Notes: generated by a model not told the origin, from the letters alone. A stretch of 63,422 bases of DNA from a candidate division TA06 bacterium B3_TA06 (GCA_005223075.1 NJBO01000013.1:1-63422), one strand, 5' to 3'; numbered from the stretch's first letter, positions 19,067-27,413 are shown. A program made the numbers and translations.

Positions 19067-20218
19067 ATGAGCCAATCGATCCGCGAGCGCAGAGAAGAGC
19101 TTGAGGGAAAGATCTTCTTTCACCCCTATGCGACGCTTTCGGCAAACTCCAAGGGCAGGCTGAGTCCTGAGCCACCGGATCCGGTTCGCACCGTTTTCGA
19201 GCGCGATACTCACCGCATCCTCTACAGCCTTTCGTTCCGTCGGCTGCGGCACAAAACCCAGGTTTTCCTTCTGCCTGAAAACGATCACATCGCCACCCGC
19301 ATGGAGCACGCTTTATACGTGGCTTCCATATCAACGACCATTGCCAGGGCGCTGGGACTGAACTCTGATCTTGTTAACGCTATAGCCCTTGGCCACGACC
19401 TTGGGCACGCGCCGTTCGGCCACGAGGGAGAGAAGGCATTGAACGAGGTGGTCGAGCCTTATGGGCTTCGCTTCGAGCACGAGCTGCACTCGCTGAGAAC
19501 GGTCGATCACCTGGCAAAGCTGATCGGCAAACAAGAGGCAGGGCTGAACCTCTCCTTCGAGGTAAGAGACGGCGTCGTGTCGCACCTCGGGGAGACCGCC
19601 GAGCCTTTGGTGGAGCCTGACTTTGAAAAGGCCCCGTCACGTTTGTATGAAACTCGGCGCGGGATTGACAAGCCTGTGACCCTTGAGGGATGCATCGTGC
19701 GGATCGTGGATAGGGTTGCCTACCTTGGCCGCGATCTTGAGGACGCGCTCCGCGCGCATCTTATTAAGGAGGAGGACGTGCCGCAGGTTGTCCGCAAGAC
19801 GCTGGGGACAAACAACGGGCGGATAATCGGGACCCTGGTCGAGGATCTGATCGAGGGCAACGAGGAGCACCCGCGCTCGATTGGCTTCAGCCCAAAGATC
19901 AACTCGGCGGTTCGCTCGCTTTACCGCTTCAACTACGATCGCGTCTACCTGCATCCACGCGTGGCAAAGCATCATGAGAACGTGCACGGCATCATCAGAC
20001 TCCTCTTTGAGAGACTCCACGAATACCTGGTGAAGGGAGGGTATGAGGAAGGCGATAAGCCGAGTGTTTTCACGCAGTTGGATTACTTTGTTCGCTACAC
20101 CTCCTGCGAGCAAGGTGCTGACCCGGCCCAGGTGGTGATGGACTTTGTTTCCGGCATGACCGACAACTACGCGGTCCGCTGCTTCGAGGAGCTGTATATC
20201 CCGCGAGGGATTAGGTAA
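19067..20218 (+). CDS. dgt: dGTPase-like HD-domain triphosphohydrolase
   Basis: A 383-residue HD-superfamily protein of the deoxyguanosinetriphosphate triphosphohydrolase group, which splits dNTPs to nucleoside and triphosphate. The N-terminal RTVFERDTHRILYSLSFRRL, the metal-binding His in TRMEHALYV, and HD in ALGHDLGHAPFGHEGE are all present; the conserved IVDRVAYLGRDLEDA follows. It belongs to the shorter class (about 380 residues) rather than the 505-residue E. coli enzyme. The last ~16 codons are duplicated just downstream (20258-20310). Confidence 0.93.
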   Translation: MSQSIRERREELEGKIFFHPYATLSANSKGRLSPEPPDPVRTVFERDTHRILYSLSFRRLRHKTQVFLLPENDHIATRMEHALYVASISTTIARALGLNSDLVNAIALGHDLGHAPFGHEGEKALNEVVEPYGLRFEHELHSLRTVDHLAKLIGKQEAGLNLSFEVRDGVVSHLGETAEPLVEPDFEKAPSRLYETRRGIDKPVTLEGCIVRIVDRVAYLGRDLEDALRAHLIKEEDVPQVVRKTLGTNNGRIIGTLVEDLIEGNEEHPRSIGFSPKINSAVRSLYRFNYDRVYLHPRVAKHHENVHGIIRLLFERLHEYLVKGGYEEGDKPSVFTQLDYFVRYTSCEQGADPAQVVMDFVSGMTDNYAVRCFEELYIPRGIR

Positions 20219-20257
20219 TCATTCCAAGGACAAAAGTTGGTCGTTTGTTCGACGCCG

Positions 20258-20310
20258 TCTCGCCGTTCGCTGCTTTGAGGAGTTGTATATACCGAGAGGG
20301 ATCAGGTAGC
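20258..20310 (+). pseudogene. Second, diverged copy of the dgt 3' end
   Basis: The end of dgt (AVRCFEELYIPRGIR, stop) is encoded again here as GCCGTTCGCTGCTTTGAGG... through CCGAGAGGGATCAGGTAG. Nearly all differences are at third codon positions, so the copy came from a functional gene, either a degraded tandem paralog or a homologous import. Only about 50 bp are recognisable. Confidence 0.7.
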
Positions 20311-20748
20311 CGCCATTTATTCCCCTCCCTTGACGGGAGGGAGTGCTCTGTAAACCCCACCGTCTGGGACCGTCGGGTAGGGAGAGGGTGATTCCTGTCA
20401 TTGCGCTGATAGGAAATAATCGTTGACCGCCCTCAATAGCAGAGAGATTGATGATAAAAGTATGGGGATGAATTCTCGGATTGCGCTCCATATGAGATCG
20501 CCACCCTCCATTCGGTCGGTCGCGATGACACTCACCCCAGCCTTTGTCCTGCCAGACACTAGACGGTAGTGCAAGCGTTGGCACTTCGTCCCCCATCGAG
20601 TGGGAGGAGATGAGCACCCCACGCCGTTGTTTCACATCCTGGACGGCAGGACAGGTGACGTCGCGGGGACCCCGAATAAATGCCCCTTTTGCACCAGCGG
20701 CAAAAGATCGCAATAGTGAGGGGGACAGGCGTTTGGTCGGAGAGTCTG
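20311..20748. other. Spacer with scraps of dispersed repeats
   Basis: No credible gene on either strand. It contains palindrome-like bits such as CCCTCCCTTGACGGGAGGG (20327-20345) and the recurring CGCGGGGACCCCG motif (near 20660-20673). Confidence 0.5.
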
Positions 20749-20886
20749 TTATGCGCCGAAGATCGCTTCGCGGAAGAAGAAAAACACCAGGATAGCGAAG
20801 AAGATAAGCACCACGCTCACCACCACAGCTATGATGCCTATGCGGAAACCGCGGCGATGACTGACCCTTGGAACCCTTTTAATCAT
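20749..20886 (-). CDS. Small single-pass membrane protein (45 residues)
   Basis: A 45-codon ORF with a basic N-terminus (MIKRVPRVSHRRGFR) and one long hydrophobic segment (GIIAVVVSVVLIFFAILVFF). The support is positional: a promoter (TTGACG, 16 nt, TATACT) ends 6 nt before the ATG, the same leaderless arrangement as many genes here. The size and shape suggest an accessory membrane peptide, but there is no family match I can name. Confidence 0.65.
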   Translation of the reverse strand: MIKRVPRVSHRRGFRIGIIAVVVSVVLIFFAILVFFFFREAIFGA

Positions 20887-20892
20887 CGTATA

Positions 20893-20920
20893 AGTATACC
20901 GACTCTAACCCGGCCGTCAA
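20893..20920 (-). promoter_or_regulatory. Promoter of the 45-residue membrane protein
   Basis: Minus strand: TTGACG at 20915-20920, 16-nt spacer, TATACT at 20893-20898, then 6 nt to the ATG at 20886. Confidence 0.6.
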
Positions 20921-21376
20921 GGGAACACAGTTCGTGCGCCAAGAGATTGTTACCAGGGTAGCGGGATGGGGTGAGGGAAAGATGTGGAACAGCCTCACCT
21001 GCCTCTGTGCACGAGGGTGTCGCTCAATTCAAATTGCAAACTGCAAATTCTAAAAATTGCAAATTTGTCTGGACTGTTTGACGATGAACAGTTGGCCTCC
21101 AAGTGCTGTGATTATTGGAAGGTTCTTCTTTAATCAATATTCAACCCTCTGCATCTTCAATTTGATATTTGCACCCTTGAGGGGGCACTTTGCATTTTGA
21201 TTTTCAATTTGCAATGAGCATGCCCAAGTCGTCCTCCTCGACGAACTCAACTCCCTATTACCTGGTAATGATGTGTTGACCATGGACATCACCCCACGAA
21301 GTCACTGCGTCGGTTTGCGCCGTCGCGGGGACCCCGAAGAAACATTCAAACCCAATTCTCCCAGCTTCGGGGTGAA
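20921..21376. repeat. Repeat-bearing spacer
   Basis: No gene seen. It holds runs of the TTGCAAATTT/CAAATTGCAAA repeat (about 21030-21070 and 21165-21215), a ~50-bp segment (21239-21290) that repeats one at 18969-19020, and a CGCGGGGACCCCG motif near 21325-21340. Confidence 0.55.
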
Positions 21377-21820
21377 TCATCTTTCGACTATGGTTACCGG
21401 GAAGCTTACGGTGCCGAACGGCGTGTCAAAGTAGACCGTGCCAACGATCTTGTAGCGTGCCCCAAGGTTCTTAATGGTAGAGATGATTGCGGCACCAACC
21501 TGGGCGTAGTCGATGGTAATCACCGGCGATATCTTGACCGACTCCCCCGAAGGGATGCGAGTCTTAAGGTTGGAAACACCGTTGGCCACATGCTCATCGT
21601 TTACGTATAGGTCAAAGCGCATCCGGTCAAGCACGACGTCTATCCTGTTCGGGTTGGTGACGTCTATGTTGATAGCGATCCGCAGGTAGCTAAGGGTGAT
21701 CTCCTTGATTGAGGTTCCTGCCAGCCGGAACTCGCATTTCTGAAGCTGGGCTCGCCGGAATATAAAGCAGCCCGGCAGCATCGCGGCCAGAAACACCGCA
21801 GGGAGTATCTTTCGCATCAC
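21377..21820 (-). CDS. LEA14-like lipoprotein (second of a pair)
   Basis: A 147-residue lipoprotein: signal peptide ending in the lipobox LPGC, then an LEA14/WHy-type immunoglobulin-like beta domain (SYLRIAINIDVTNPNRIDV, IPSGESVKISPVITIDY). LEA-2 domains occur in envelope lipoproteins linked to desiccation or stress, but the bacterial role is poorly known. It is a paralog of the gene immediately upstream (3-bp gap), with the same order of conserved DVTNPN and GESVK motifs, so the pair arose by duplication. Confidence 0.85.
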   Translation of the reverse strand: MMRKILPAVFLAAMLPGCFIFRRAQLQKCEFRLAGTSIKEITLSYLRIAINIDVTNPNRIDVVLDRMRFDLYVNDEHVANGVSNLKTRIPSGESVKISPVITIDYAQVGAAIISTIKNLGARYKIVGTVYFDTPFGTVSFPVTIVER

Positions 21821-21823
21821 CCT

Positions 21824-22282
21824 CTACAGAAGTGGGAGGTAAAGGCTTGAGATGGTCGTCCAGGAGTGATATGCGCCGAGCGGGGTCTCGTAGTAAACCT
21901 TTGCCCTGATGCTGTAGGAAGCGGAGTGTGATTTGATCATATTGAATATGGCCAGGCCTGCGCTGAGGTAGTCGATGGCAATGTCGGCTTTGAATTTTAC
22001 CGACTCGCCTGGCGGGATGGGTTTATCCTTGAAGCTTGCCGCACCGCTGCCTATCTCCTGGCCGTTGGCGTACACCCTGAGTTGCATGCGGTCGACTATT
22101 ACCCCAACCCCGTTAGGGTTGGTGACGTCCAGCTCCAGCTGTAGCTTGGCATAGGTAAGAGCTTTCTCAGTGGTCTTGACGTCGGCCACGCGGAAATCGC
22201 AGTCCTTGATTCCCTTGGGCCGCATGCCAACGCAACCGAAGAAAAGAGCCAGGACTAAAGTTAGCGGTAATGTCTTTTTCAT
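21824..22282 (-). CDS. LEA14-like lipoprotein (first of a pair)
   Basis: A 152-residue lipoprotein with lipobox LFFGC and an LEA14/WHy-like domain (LQLELDVTNPNGVGVIVDRM, IPPGESVKFKADIAIDY). It is transcribed with the paralog at 21377. A strong ribosome site (GGAGGAG) precedes the ATG at 22282, and a promoter (TTGACA at 22322-22327, 16 nt, TAGTCT at 22300-22305) lies back to back with the nitroreductase promoter. Confidence 0.85.
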   Translation of the reverse strand: MKKTLPLTLVLALFFGCVGMRPKGIKDCDFRVADVKTTEKALTYAKLQLELDVTNPNGVGVIVDRMQLRVYANGQEIGSGAASFKDKPIPPGESVKFKADIAIDYLSAGLAIFNMIKSHSASYSIRAKVYYETPLGAYHSWTTISSLYLPLL

Positions 22283-22299
22283 AACTCCTCCAATCAGGA

Positions 22300-22388
22300 A
22301 GACTACGTTCTAAAACCTGCTTGTCAAGTGGCCCCTTCAATCGAGCCCAGACGGTCGGTGTTGACTTGAGGTTTCAAGGAGGTATTCT
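22300..22388. promoter_or_regulatory. Divergent promoters of the LEA pair and the nitroreductase
   Basis: Minus: TTGACA (22322-22327), 16 nt, TAGTCT (22300-22305), followed by a leader with GGAGGAG. Plus: TTGACT (22361-22366), 16 nt, TATTCT (22383-22388), then 5 nt to the ATG at 22394. An AAGGAGG inside the plus-strand spacer lies upstream of the -10 box and would not be transcribed. Confidence 0.7.
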
Positions 22389-22393
22389 TACCT

Positions 22394-22969
22394 ATGGATA
22401 GATGGAATACCTTTTTTGAGATCGTAAGTAGACGCCGAAGCATCCGTCGCTACGAGGATCGCCCGGTCGAGGAAGAAAAGATCCGAAAGATGCTTGAGTC
22501 GCTCAGGCTTGCGCCCTCATCCTCGAACTCGCAGCCCTGGCACGTGGTGGTGGTGAGAGATAAGGAGGTAATCTCAGCACTCTCAAAGGCCGCACCTTTA
22601 GGGTCGCGCTTCGTGATCTCCTGGATGTCCGGGGCTCCGTTGGTGTTCGTCTTAACAGTGCGCCGGAAACTAACACACAGGGTGGCCCATGTATTCGGAC
22701 ACTCAAACCTCTGGCTCGATGCAGGGATAGCCGGTGAGCATCTTGTATTGGCAGCGCACGCCCTCGGGCTCGGCACCTGCTGGATCGGCTGGTTCAACGA
22801 GAAAAAGGTGCGCGAGCTTGTGGATATACCTCGTTCCTACGAGGTGGTGGCTTTGATACCGTGCGGTTATCCGGCTGAAGAACCCGAACCCCGGACACGG
22901 AAAAACCTGAACCAGATATACTCAATTGAGCGATTCGGCACCTCAGAGGGGATGGATGAGATATCCTGA
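22394..22969 (+). CDS. Nitroreductase-family flavoprotein
   Basis: A 191-residue FMN-dependent oxidoreductase of the nitroreductase superfamily. The N-terminal RRSIRRYEDRPVEEEKI, the FMN contact region APSSSNSQPWHVVVV and the C-terminal GLGTCWIGWF...ALIPCGYPAEEP are typical. The natural substrate is unknown. An unusual extra segment (LTHRVAHVFGHSNLWLDAGIAGEHL) keeps the D-x-G-x-A-x-E-x-L motif. It appears to be a single-gene, leaderless unit. Confidence 0.92.
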   Translation: MDRWNTFFEIVSRRRSIRRYEDRPVEEEKIRKMLESLRLAPSSSNSQPWHVVVVRDKEVISALSKAAPLGSRFVISWMSGAPLVFVLTVRRKLTHRVAHVFGHSNLWLDAGIAGEHLVLAAHALGLGTCWIGWFNEKKVRELVDIPRSYEVVALIPCGYPAEEPEPRTRKNLNQIYSIERFGTSEGMDEIS

Positions 22970-22987
22970 AACACTTATCCTGGGGTA

Positions 22988-23015
22988 TTGACAAGTTGCG
23001 TTACTTCATTATCAT
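22988..23015 (+). promoter_or_regulatory. Likely promoter of the PorV-OmpA gene, giving a ~250-nt leader
   Basis: TTGACA at 22988-22993, 16-nt spacer, TATCAT at 23010-23015. The next gene starts at 23268, leaving about 245 nt of untranslated leader with no convincing ORF. Confidence 0.55.
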
Positions 23016-23267
23016 TGTGAGAGTGAAGAATTGCGTGGGAGAGTATAAGTGGATTTAAGGATTTACGATCGTGCTGGGGATTGTCTTGGCACGCGGGTCG
23101 AGGATCACAGCTATAAGGCTAAGGGACAGTTTGAGCCCTGCAATGATCTTAACCCTCAAACCGATCAGGCAGGCGGTTATGCCTTATAGCTTTAAGTGCA
23201 TCCCCGACAGTTATGGACATAAACCAAGAAACGTAGTTAAAAAAGCACTCTGCCAAGGAGGGGGCTT

Positions 23268-25124
23268 ATGAAGAAAACCCTTCTCATTTTATTGCTTGTA
23301 GCAGTAGCGGCGTCTGCTCAGTTCAGCGACGTCAGAGGTACTACTGCCCATCCTCTTTTAAAGATAGGATTCGGGCCGCGTGCGGCTGCTATGGGCAACG
23401 CCTATGTAGGACTCGCACAAGACATCACGGCCCTTTGGTGGAACCCCGCAGGGCTCAACCAGCTCAACACCTACGAAGCCCTGATCTCGCATCACGAATG
23501 GCTGCGGGGCATAAGAGACGAGTTTGCAGCACTCATATGGCCGCAATCGCCCTCGAACACCTTTGGTTTCGCCGTGAACTTTACAAGTGCGGTAGGCATA
23601 GAACACTGGGATGAGCAAAACCAGCCCTACACTGGGGCAGATTCACTCGTCATGGCCTACGAGGCTATGCTTGTGGGTTCATACACTCGTCTACTGGGTG
23701 AAAGATTCGGCGTAGGAGCAAGCGTTAAGGGTCTTTATGAGAATCTCAACGGCCCGGCAGGCTACGGCGGAGCGGTTGATCTCTCGCTTCACTGGAAGGC
23801 CTCTCCCGTCTTCGGTCTGGGTCTTGCCGTGCAGAATCTCGGACCCGGGATGTTCTATCCAGGCGGCATGTACCTGTTCCCGATGCAGGCTCAGATAGGA
23901 GTTGCACTGACATTTGAGGATGTACTCTACGGAACGAACTTCCTTGTAGATGTCCGCTTGCCCTTTGACAACAACGTGAGCGTGCATGCCGGCGCCGAGG
24001 TTTGGCCGCTTGAGATCCTGGCGGCGCGTATAGGGTTCCAGTCAGGTCCTCAGACATTGGGAGAACTCAACTACCTTGCCGGCCTGACCGGAGGGGTCGG
24101 ACTCCTCCTGGGCAACTATCGTGTTGATTACGCGATTGCCCCCTACGCCCACCTTGGATTGACTCATCGACTGGCCCTTATCGCGGCCTTCGGCGAGAGG
24201 CCGCGTTACGGCGGTGTAATAGTTCGTGTGATCGATGCAGAGACGAAAAAAACGCTTGCGGCCCACATTAAAGTGGAAGGGGTTACCAGGGTAGAGAAGG
24301 ATCTGGCCGAGAATGAAACCTGGGAGCGCAAGGGACTCGCCACAGGAAGGGTCTCTGCAACCGCCAGCAAGAAAGACTACTTCCCATCCTCCGCTCAAGC
24401 CGAGATCAAAGCCGGCCAGACAGCCAAACTCGTCATCGCCCTCTCAAAGATCCCGCCTGGAGGGATAACAGGTCGTGTCTTCGACGTGAAGACCAACGAT
24501 CCCCTCGTGGCCACGATCACCTACGAAGGACCCAAAGGGATCAAGGGCGAGGTCAAAACCGACGAAGACGGCAACTACACCATACCTGCACTCTACAGAG
24601 GCGACTATGCGCTGTTTGCTCAACCACAGCACCCCAAGTACTTCCCACAGGATGCCGCGGTTAAGGTAGAGGCGGCAAAAGGCGCCAGGAAGGACTTTGC
24701 GCTGCTGCGTGAGAAAGAGGTAATCGTCTTCTACAACGTCAACTTCGAGACCGGCGAGGCCAGGGTTCTGCCCGATTTCTACGACGTGCTCGATGAGATC
24801 GGCCAGATTTTTGTGGATAACCCCGCGATCGCGGTGGAGCTGGCTGGACACACCGATTCACGTCCCATAAAGACCCCGGAGTTCGCAGACAACTTGGAGC
24901 TCTCCCAGGCGCGTGTAGAAGCGGTCCGTGAGTATCTCATAGACAAGTTCCAAATCGATGAAGAACGACTCGCAGCCAAAGGCTACGGAGACACACAGCC
25001 TGTCGCCTCCAACGAGACCGAAGAGGGCATGGCGAAGAACCGCCGCGTGGAGTTCAAGGTACTGACCGGGATCGAATACTTCCACGAGATCCGCAACATC
25101 AGACTAGAGGAAGAGGAAGACTAG
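23268..25124 (+). CDS. PorV-like / carboxypeptidase-regulatory / OmpA-domain fusion protein
   Basis: A 618-residue outer-membrane protein. Signal peptide (residues 1-18), then a PorV/PorQ-like beta-barrel region (about 25-310: LKIGFGPRAAAMGNAYVGLAQDITALWWNPAGL is the family start), two carboxypeptidase-regulatory-like beta domains (about 315-395 and 397-480), and a C-terminal OmpA peptidoglycan-binding domain (GHTDSRP, LSQARVEAV, KGYGDTQPVASN, AKNRRVEF). The layout suggests a barrel tethered to the cell wall. PorV shuttles cargo in type IX secretion, but here a structural role is equally possible. A strong AAGGAGG precedes the ATG. Confidence 0.9.
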   Translation: MKKTLLILLLVAVAASAQFSDVRGTTAHPLLKIGFGPRAAAMGNAYVGLAQDITALWWNPAGLNQLNTYEALISHHEWLRGIRDEFAALIWPQSPSNTFGFAVNFTSAVGIEHWDEQNQPYTGADSLVMAYEAMLVGSYTRLLGERFGVGASVKGLYENLNGPAGYGGAVDLSLHWKASPVFGLGLAVQNLGPGMFYPGGMYLFPMQAQIGVALTFEDVLYGTNFLVDVRLPFDNNVSVHAGAEVWPLEILAARIGFQSGPQTLGELNYLAGLTGGVGLLLGNYRVDYAIAPYAHLGLTHRLALIAAFGERPRYGGVIVRVIDAETKKTLAAHIKVEGVTRVEKDLAENETWERKGLATGRVSATASKKDYFPSSAQAEIKAGQTAKLVIALSKIPPGGITGRVFDVKTNDPLVATITYEGPKGIKGEVKTDEDGNYTIPALYRGDYALFAQPQHPKYFPQDAAVKVEAAKGARKDFALLREKEVIVFYNVNFETGEARVLPDFYDVLDEIGQIFVDNPAIAVELAGHTDSRPIKTPEFADNLELSQARVEAVREYLIDKFQIDEERLAAKGYGDTQPVASNETEEGMAKNRRVEFKVLTGIEYFHEIRNIRLEEEED

Positions 25125-25290
25125 AAGAAACCTAAATAAACGAGACGGGACTTTCAGCCTCCGTGAGAAGACCTCAGAGGGGCTGGTATTATGCAATCCT
25201 CAAGTAAGGTATCCAAAAGGCCCCCACTCGATACCACAAAAGCAAGTCCCCTAACCAGGGGCTCTGGCCTTTAGAAACAGAATCCGCTAG

Positions 25291-25530
25291 CTAATCAGCA
25301 CCCAGATACCTGTCAATGTCGTCAACATGTGCCCATATCTCATACTCACGCTGTGGGATATCACAGCCGCATAGCTGCTCAAGGACAGAGATAAGTGAGG
25401 GGGCATCCTCGGGCCAAGACTTGCCTCCCAACCCGTTGAGGGGCGTTTGTACACTCACCTGATCCACCGACACACCCGCCCATGCAGCCACCGCCTGATG
25501 AACCTGTTCTTTAGAACAAGAGCTAAGCAT
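25291..25530 (-). CDS. Acyl-carrier-protein-like small protein
   Basis: A 79-residue protein with the size and pattern of an acyl carrier protein: helix (EQVHQAVAAWAGVSVDQV), TPLNGLGGKSW, helix (APSLISVLEQLCGC), and a final VDDIDRYLG resembling the TVGDxxxYI end of ACPs. Ser38 in GGKSW sits where the phosphopantetheine serine would be, but the usual DSL is KSW, so modification is uncertain. It follows the TPR gene by 14 bp with a strong ribosome site (AAGGAGG), so the two are one unit. A non-acylated structural ACP fold is the alternative. Confidence 0.6.
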   Translation of the reverse strand: MLSSCSKEQVHQAVAAWAGVSVDQVSVQTPLNGLGGKSWPEDAPSLISVLEQLCGCDIPQREYEIWAHVDDIDRYLGAD

Positions 25531-25544
25531 AATTTCCTCCTTAA

Positions 25545-26807
25545 CTATATGTTTTTATCCTCCTCAACATCTGAGCTGGGCACTTGCTTAAGCCACTCGT
25601 CCAGCTCGTTCTTCAGCCCCACAGAGGGGTACCCCCGACGAGCTCGCTTAAGAAGCCGCTCCAAGCCAGGGACCTTAAACCCTAGTTCCTTCACCATTTC
25701 ACCAAGCCTTCCGTGAAGCGACCGAAATCGCTCCACATCATCCGCTTTCTCAGCATAGGACAAAGCCTCGGTAAAGTAACGTATCGCCCGATCCCCGGCT
25801 CCCTCGTAGACGGCCATCTCACCACGAACCATTTGAATATTACTCATCAGCGAAGCCGAGTCAACCCCTTTTGCCAGCCCTATAGCCTCCCTCAGGAAAG
25901 GACCAACCTTACCGATCTGCTTCAACCCGATGTGAATCCGGATAAGATTACACAAAACAATGGCCCGATTCTTACGATCCCCTAACCTCTTAAAAAGTCT
26001 GTATGCCTCTTCCAAAGGTTCCAGCGCCTCGGTGAACTCGTCTTGCTTAAGGTGCAGAGCACCCCGCCGGAAGTGGGTGATTGCATCGAGTTTCTTATCG
26101 TCAAGTTGTCGAGCGAGCTCCTCAAGTTTCTCGAAACTCTGCATGGCGAGCTTCGGTTCATCCTTTTCCATATAGGAGTAAGCGATGCACTCATAGCACC
26201 CGGCAAGCCCACGCAGATCGCCAACCTTCTCCAATCGCTTCCTCGCGTCCTCAAGGATTGCAAGGGCCTGGCTGTGGTCCCCGCGACGTTGATTGAGGGC
26301 AGCCCTGTTTACCAGGATACGTCCTTGAAGACGGACATCCCCATTGATGTTTGCAAGGGTTAAAGCTTCGCTCCACGCCTTATCGGCCAGGGCGTAACGG
26401 TTCATGCGTCCGTAAACCCTGCCTAAAGCCAAGATACTCTTGCAGAGCACCTCAGAATCCCCGCAGGTAAGAGCATACCTGCGTGCAATTGTAACGTAAT
26501 CAAAGGCCTCGTTCAGTTGACCACGGTTAAGAAACGCCTCTCCCGCGATCCGATTCAACTCTGCGCTCTCTACAGTTGTAGGGGCGTGCTTAAGTCCCTG
26601 CACAGCGCAACGCAAGGCATCCTCCGATTTGCCCTTTCCGAGATACTTACAGGCCTCGGCAAGGAGCCTCGCACTCTTGGTCTCTCTAGAGCCCGTATCG
26701 TGTCCCTTGTTATTCAGCGTATCCTCTCCACACTTTAGACTCGATGCATTATTTAATAACTGTAGTCTACTAAAGATGGGGCTCTTGTCAAGTTCGCACA
26801 TCGTCAA
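25545..26807 (-). CDS. TPR-repeat protein, partner of the ACP-like protein
   Basis: A soluble protein of up to 420 residues made almost wholly of tetratricopeptide-like repeats from about residue 45 onward (recurrent LGRVYGRMNRYALADKAW, ALAILEDARKR, AMQSFEKLEELAR). No enzyme domain is visible. The start is uncertain: the longest frame begins with TTG at 26807, but a promoter-like TTGACA-16-TAGACT lies inside its first 25 codons, so the true start may be 25-35 codons later. The ACP-like gene follows after 14 bp. Confidence 0.78.
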   Translation of the reverse strand: MTMCELDKSPIFSRLQLLNNASSLKCGEDTLNNKGHDTGSRETKSARLLAEACKYLGKGKSEDALRCAVQGLKHAPTTVESAELNRIAGEAFLNRGQLNEAFDYVTIARRYALTCGDSEVLCKSILALGRVYGRMNRYALADKAWSEALTLANINGDVRLQGRILVNRAALNQRRGDHSQALAILEDARKRLEKVGDLRGLAGCYECIAYSYMEKDEPKLAMQSFEKLEELARQLDDKKLDAITHFRRGALHLKQDEFTEALEPLEEAYRLFKRLGDRKNRAIVLCNLIRIHIGLKQIGKVGPFLREAIGLAKGVDSASLMSNIQMVRGEMAVYEGAGDRAIRYFTEALSYAEKADDVERFRSLHGRLGEMVKELGFKVPGLERLLKRARRGYPSVGLKNELDEWLKQVPSSDVEEDKNI

Positions 26808-26820
26808 CCGGGGAGGATAG

Positions 26821-27211
26821 ATACTTATTTATTTTAAATATTTATACTGTTAGTTGCGCACCAAGGGTCTCAGTCAATCCGAAACCCTTCCAAAGGATAG
26901 AACCTCATACTTCTCCGTAGCTAACCCTACTCATAGCTCCCAGGCAGCTTTCTGACTAAGACGTGCCCATAGTGATATAGCCCGGCTGGATTGCTTGGGC
27001 TGCGTCGCTTGTCGGTATCCTTATAGGCGTAGAGAGTCTTCGTCAGGAGAAGGGCAAGAGTCTATTTAGCCAATAACCGCCTCAGCTTCCTATACCTTAG
27101 GGGTATCTTACACCTTAGTATAGGACACCTGTCTTTGATCAACAAAGTAGCTTCCGTTGAAAGACAAACAAGGTTTTAGCAGGTTTGATTTAGAGGTCCT
27201 ATCCTCGGAAC
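26821..27211. other. AT-rich spacer with inverted repeats, no gene seen
   Basis: No coding frame is convincing. An inverted repeat of CCTATAC and GTATAGG arms surrounds a CTTAG direct repeat near 27089-27125. A weak minus-strand promoter (TTGTTG, 17 nt, TATACT) could be read there. A second structured RNA is possible but not supported. Confidence 0.4.
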
Positions 27212-27250
27212 AAAAAAGATCCCGGTCTGAGACAATCTCAGACCGGGATC
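27212..27250 (-). terminator. Rho-independent terminator with 15-bp perfect stem
   Basis: GATCCCGGTCTGAGA and its exact complement flank a 3-nt loop (27218-27250), followed on the minus strand by six T residues (27212-27217). It points to a transcript coming from higher coordinates. Confidence 0.9.
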
Positions 27251-27407
27251 AGAGGAGGCATTTAATGCGTTATACCTGTTGCGCGTAAATCCTACATTAT
27301 TTGAACCAGCCTCCTTCAGAGCAGGCAATGTCCTTACAGATCGTGGCTCAGTACCTCGCTTTCTCTGCCGAGGCTTTAAAGTCCAGGAATCAACGATCAA
27401 AAAGTCT
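27212..27407 (-). ncRNA. Candidate stand-alone structured RNA, about 195 nt
   Basis: A minus-strand unit with a perfect promoter (TTGACA, 16 nt, TATAAT), no ORF longer than a few codons, and a strong intrinsic terminator. Internal pairings can be drawn: GATCGU near the 5' end with ACGAUC about 45 nt later, enclosing a CCUCG/CGAGG hairpin; and GGAGGC with GCCUCC in the 3' half. It does not carry the signatures I know for tmRNA, RNase P RNA or SRP RNA. Length and isolation fit 6S RNA, but I cannot confirm the 6S fold. Confidence 0.6.
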
Positions 27408-27413
27408 ATTGTA

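Noticed and set aside
18900-19334. Minus-strand open frame upstream of dgt
   Set aside because: It overlaps the dgt 5' end in antisense, has no start signals, and its composition mirrors dgt codons.
23071-23271. Plus-strand ORF in the leader of the PorV-OmpA gene
   Set aside because: No ribosome site or membrane/domain pattern; ends inside the next gene start region. Treated as untranslated leader.
26821-27211. tmRNA or RNase P RNA in the AT-rich spacer
   Set aside because: No tRNA-like CCA end, no tag peptide frame, and no conserved RNase P core motif (GAGGAAAGTC) on either strand.
27265-27288. Tiny plus-strand ORF (GAGGAGG, ATG, seven codons) after the hairpin at 27218-27250
   Set aside because: No plus-strand promoter precedes it, and the hairpin with its T-run fits a minus-strand terminator.
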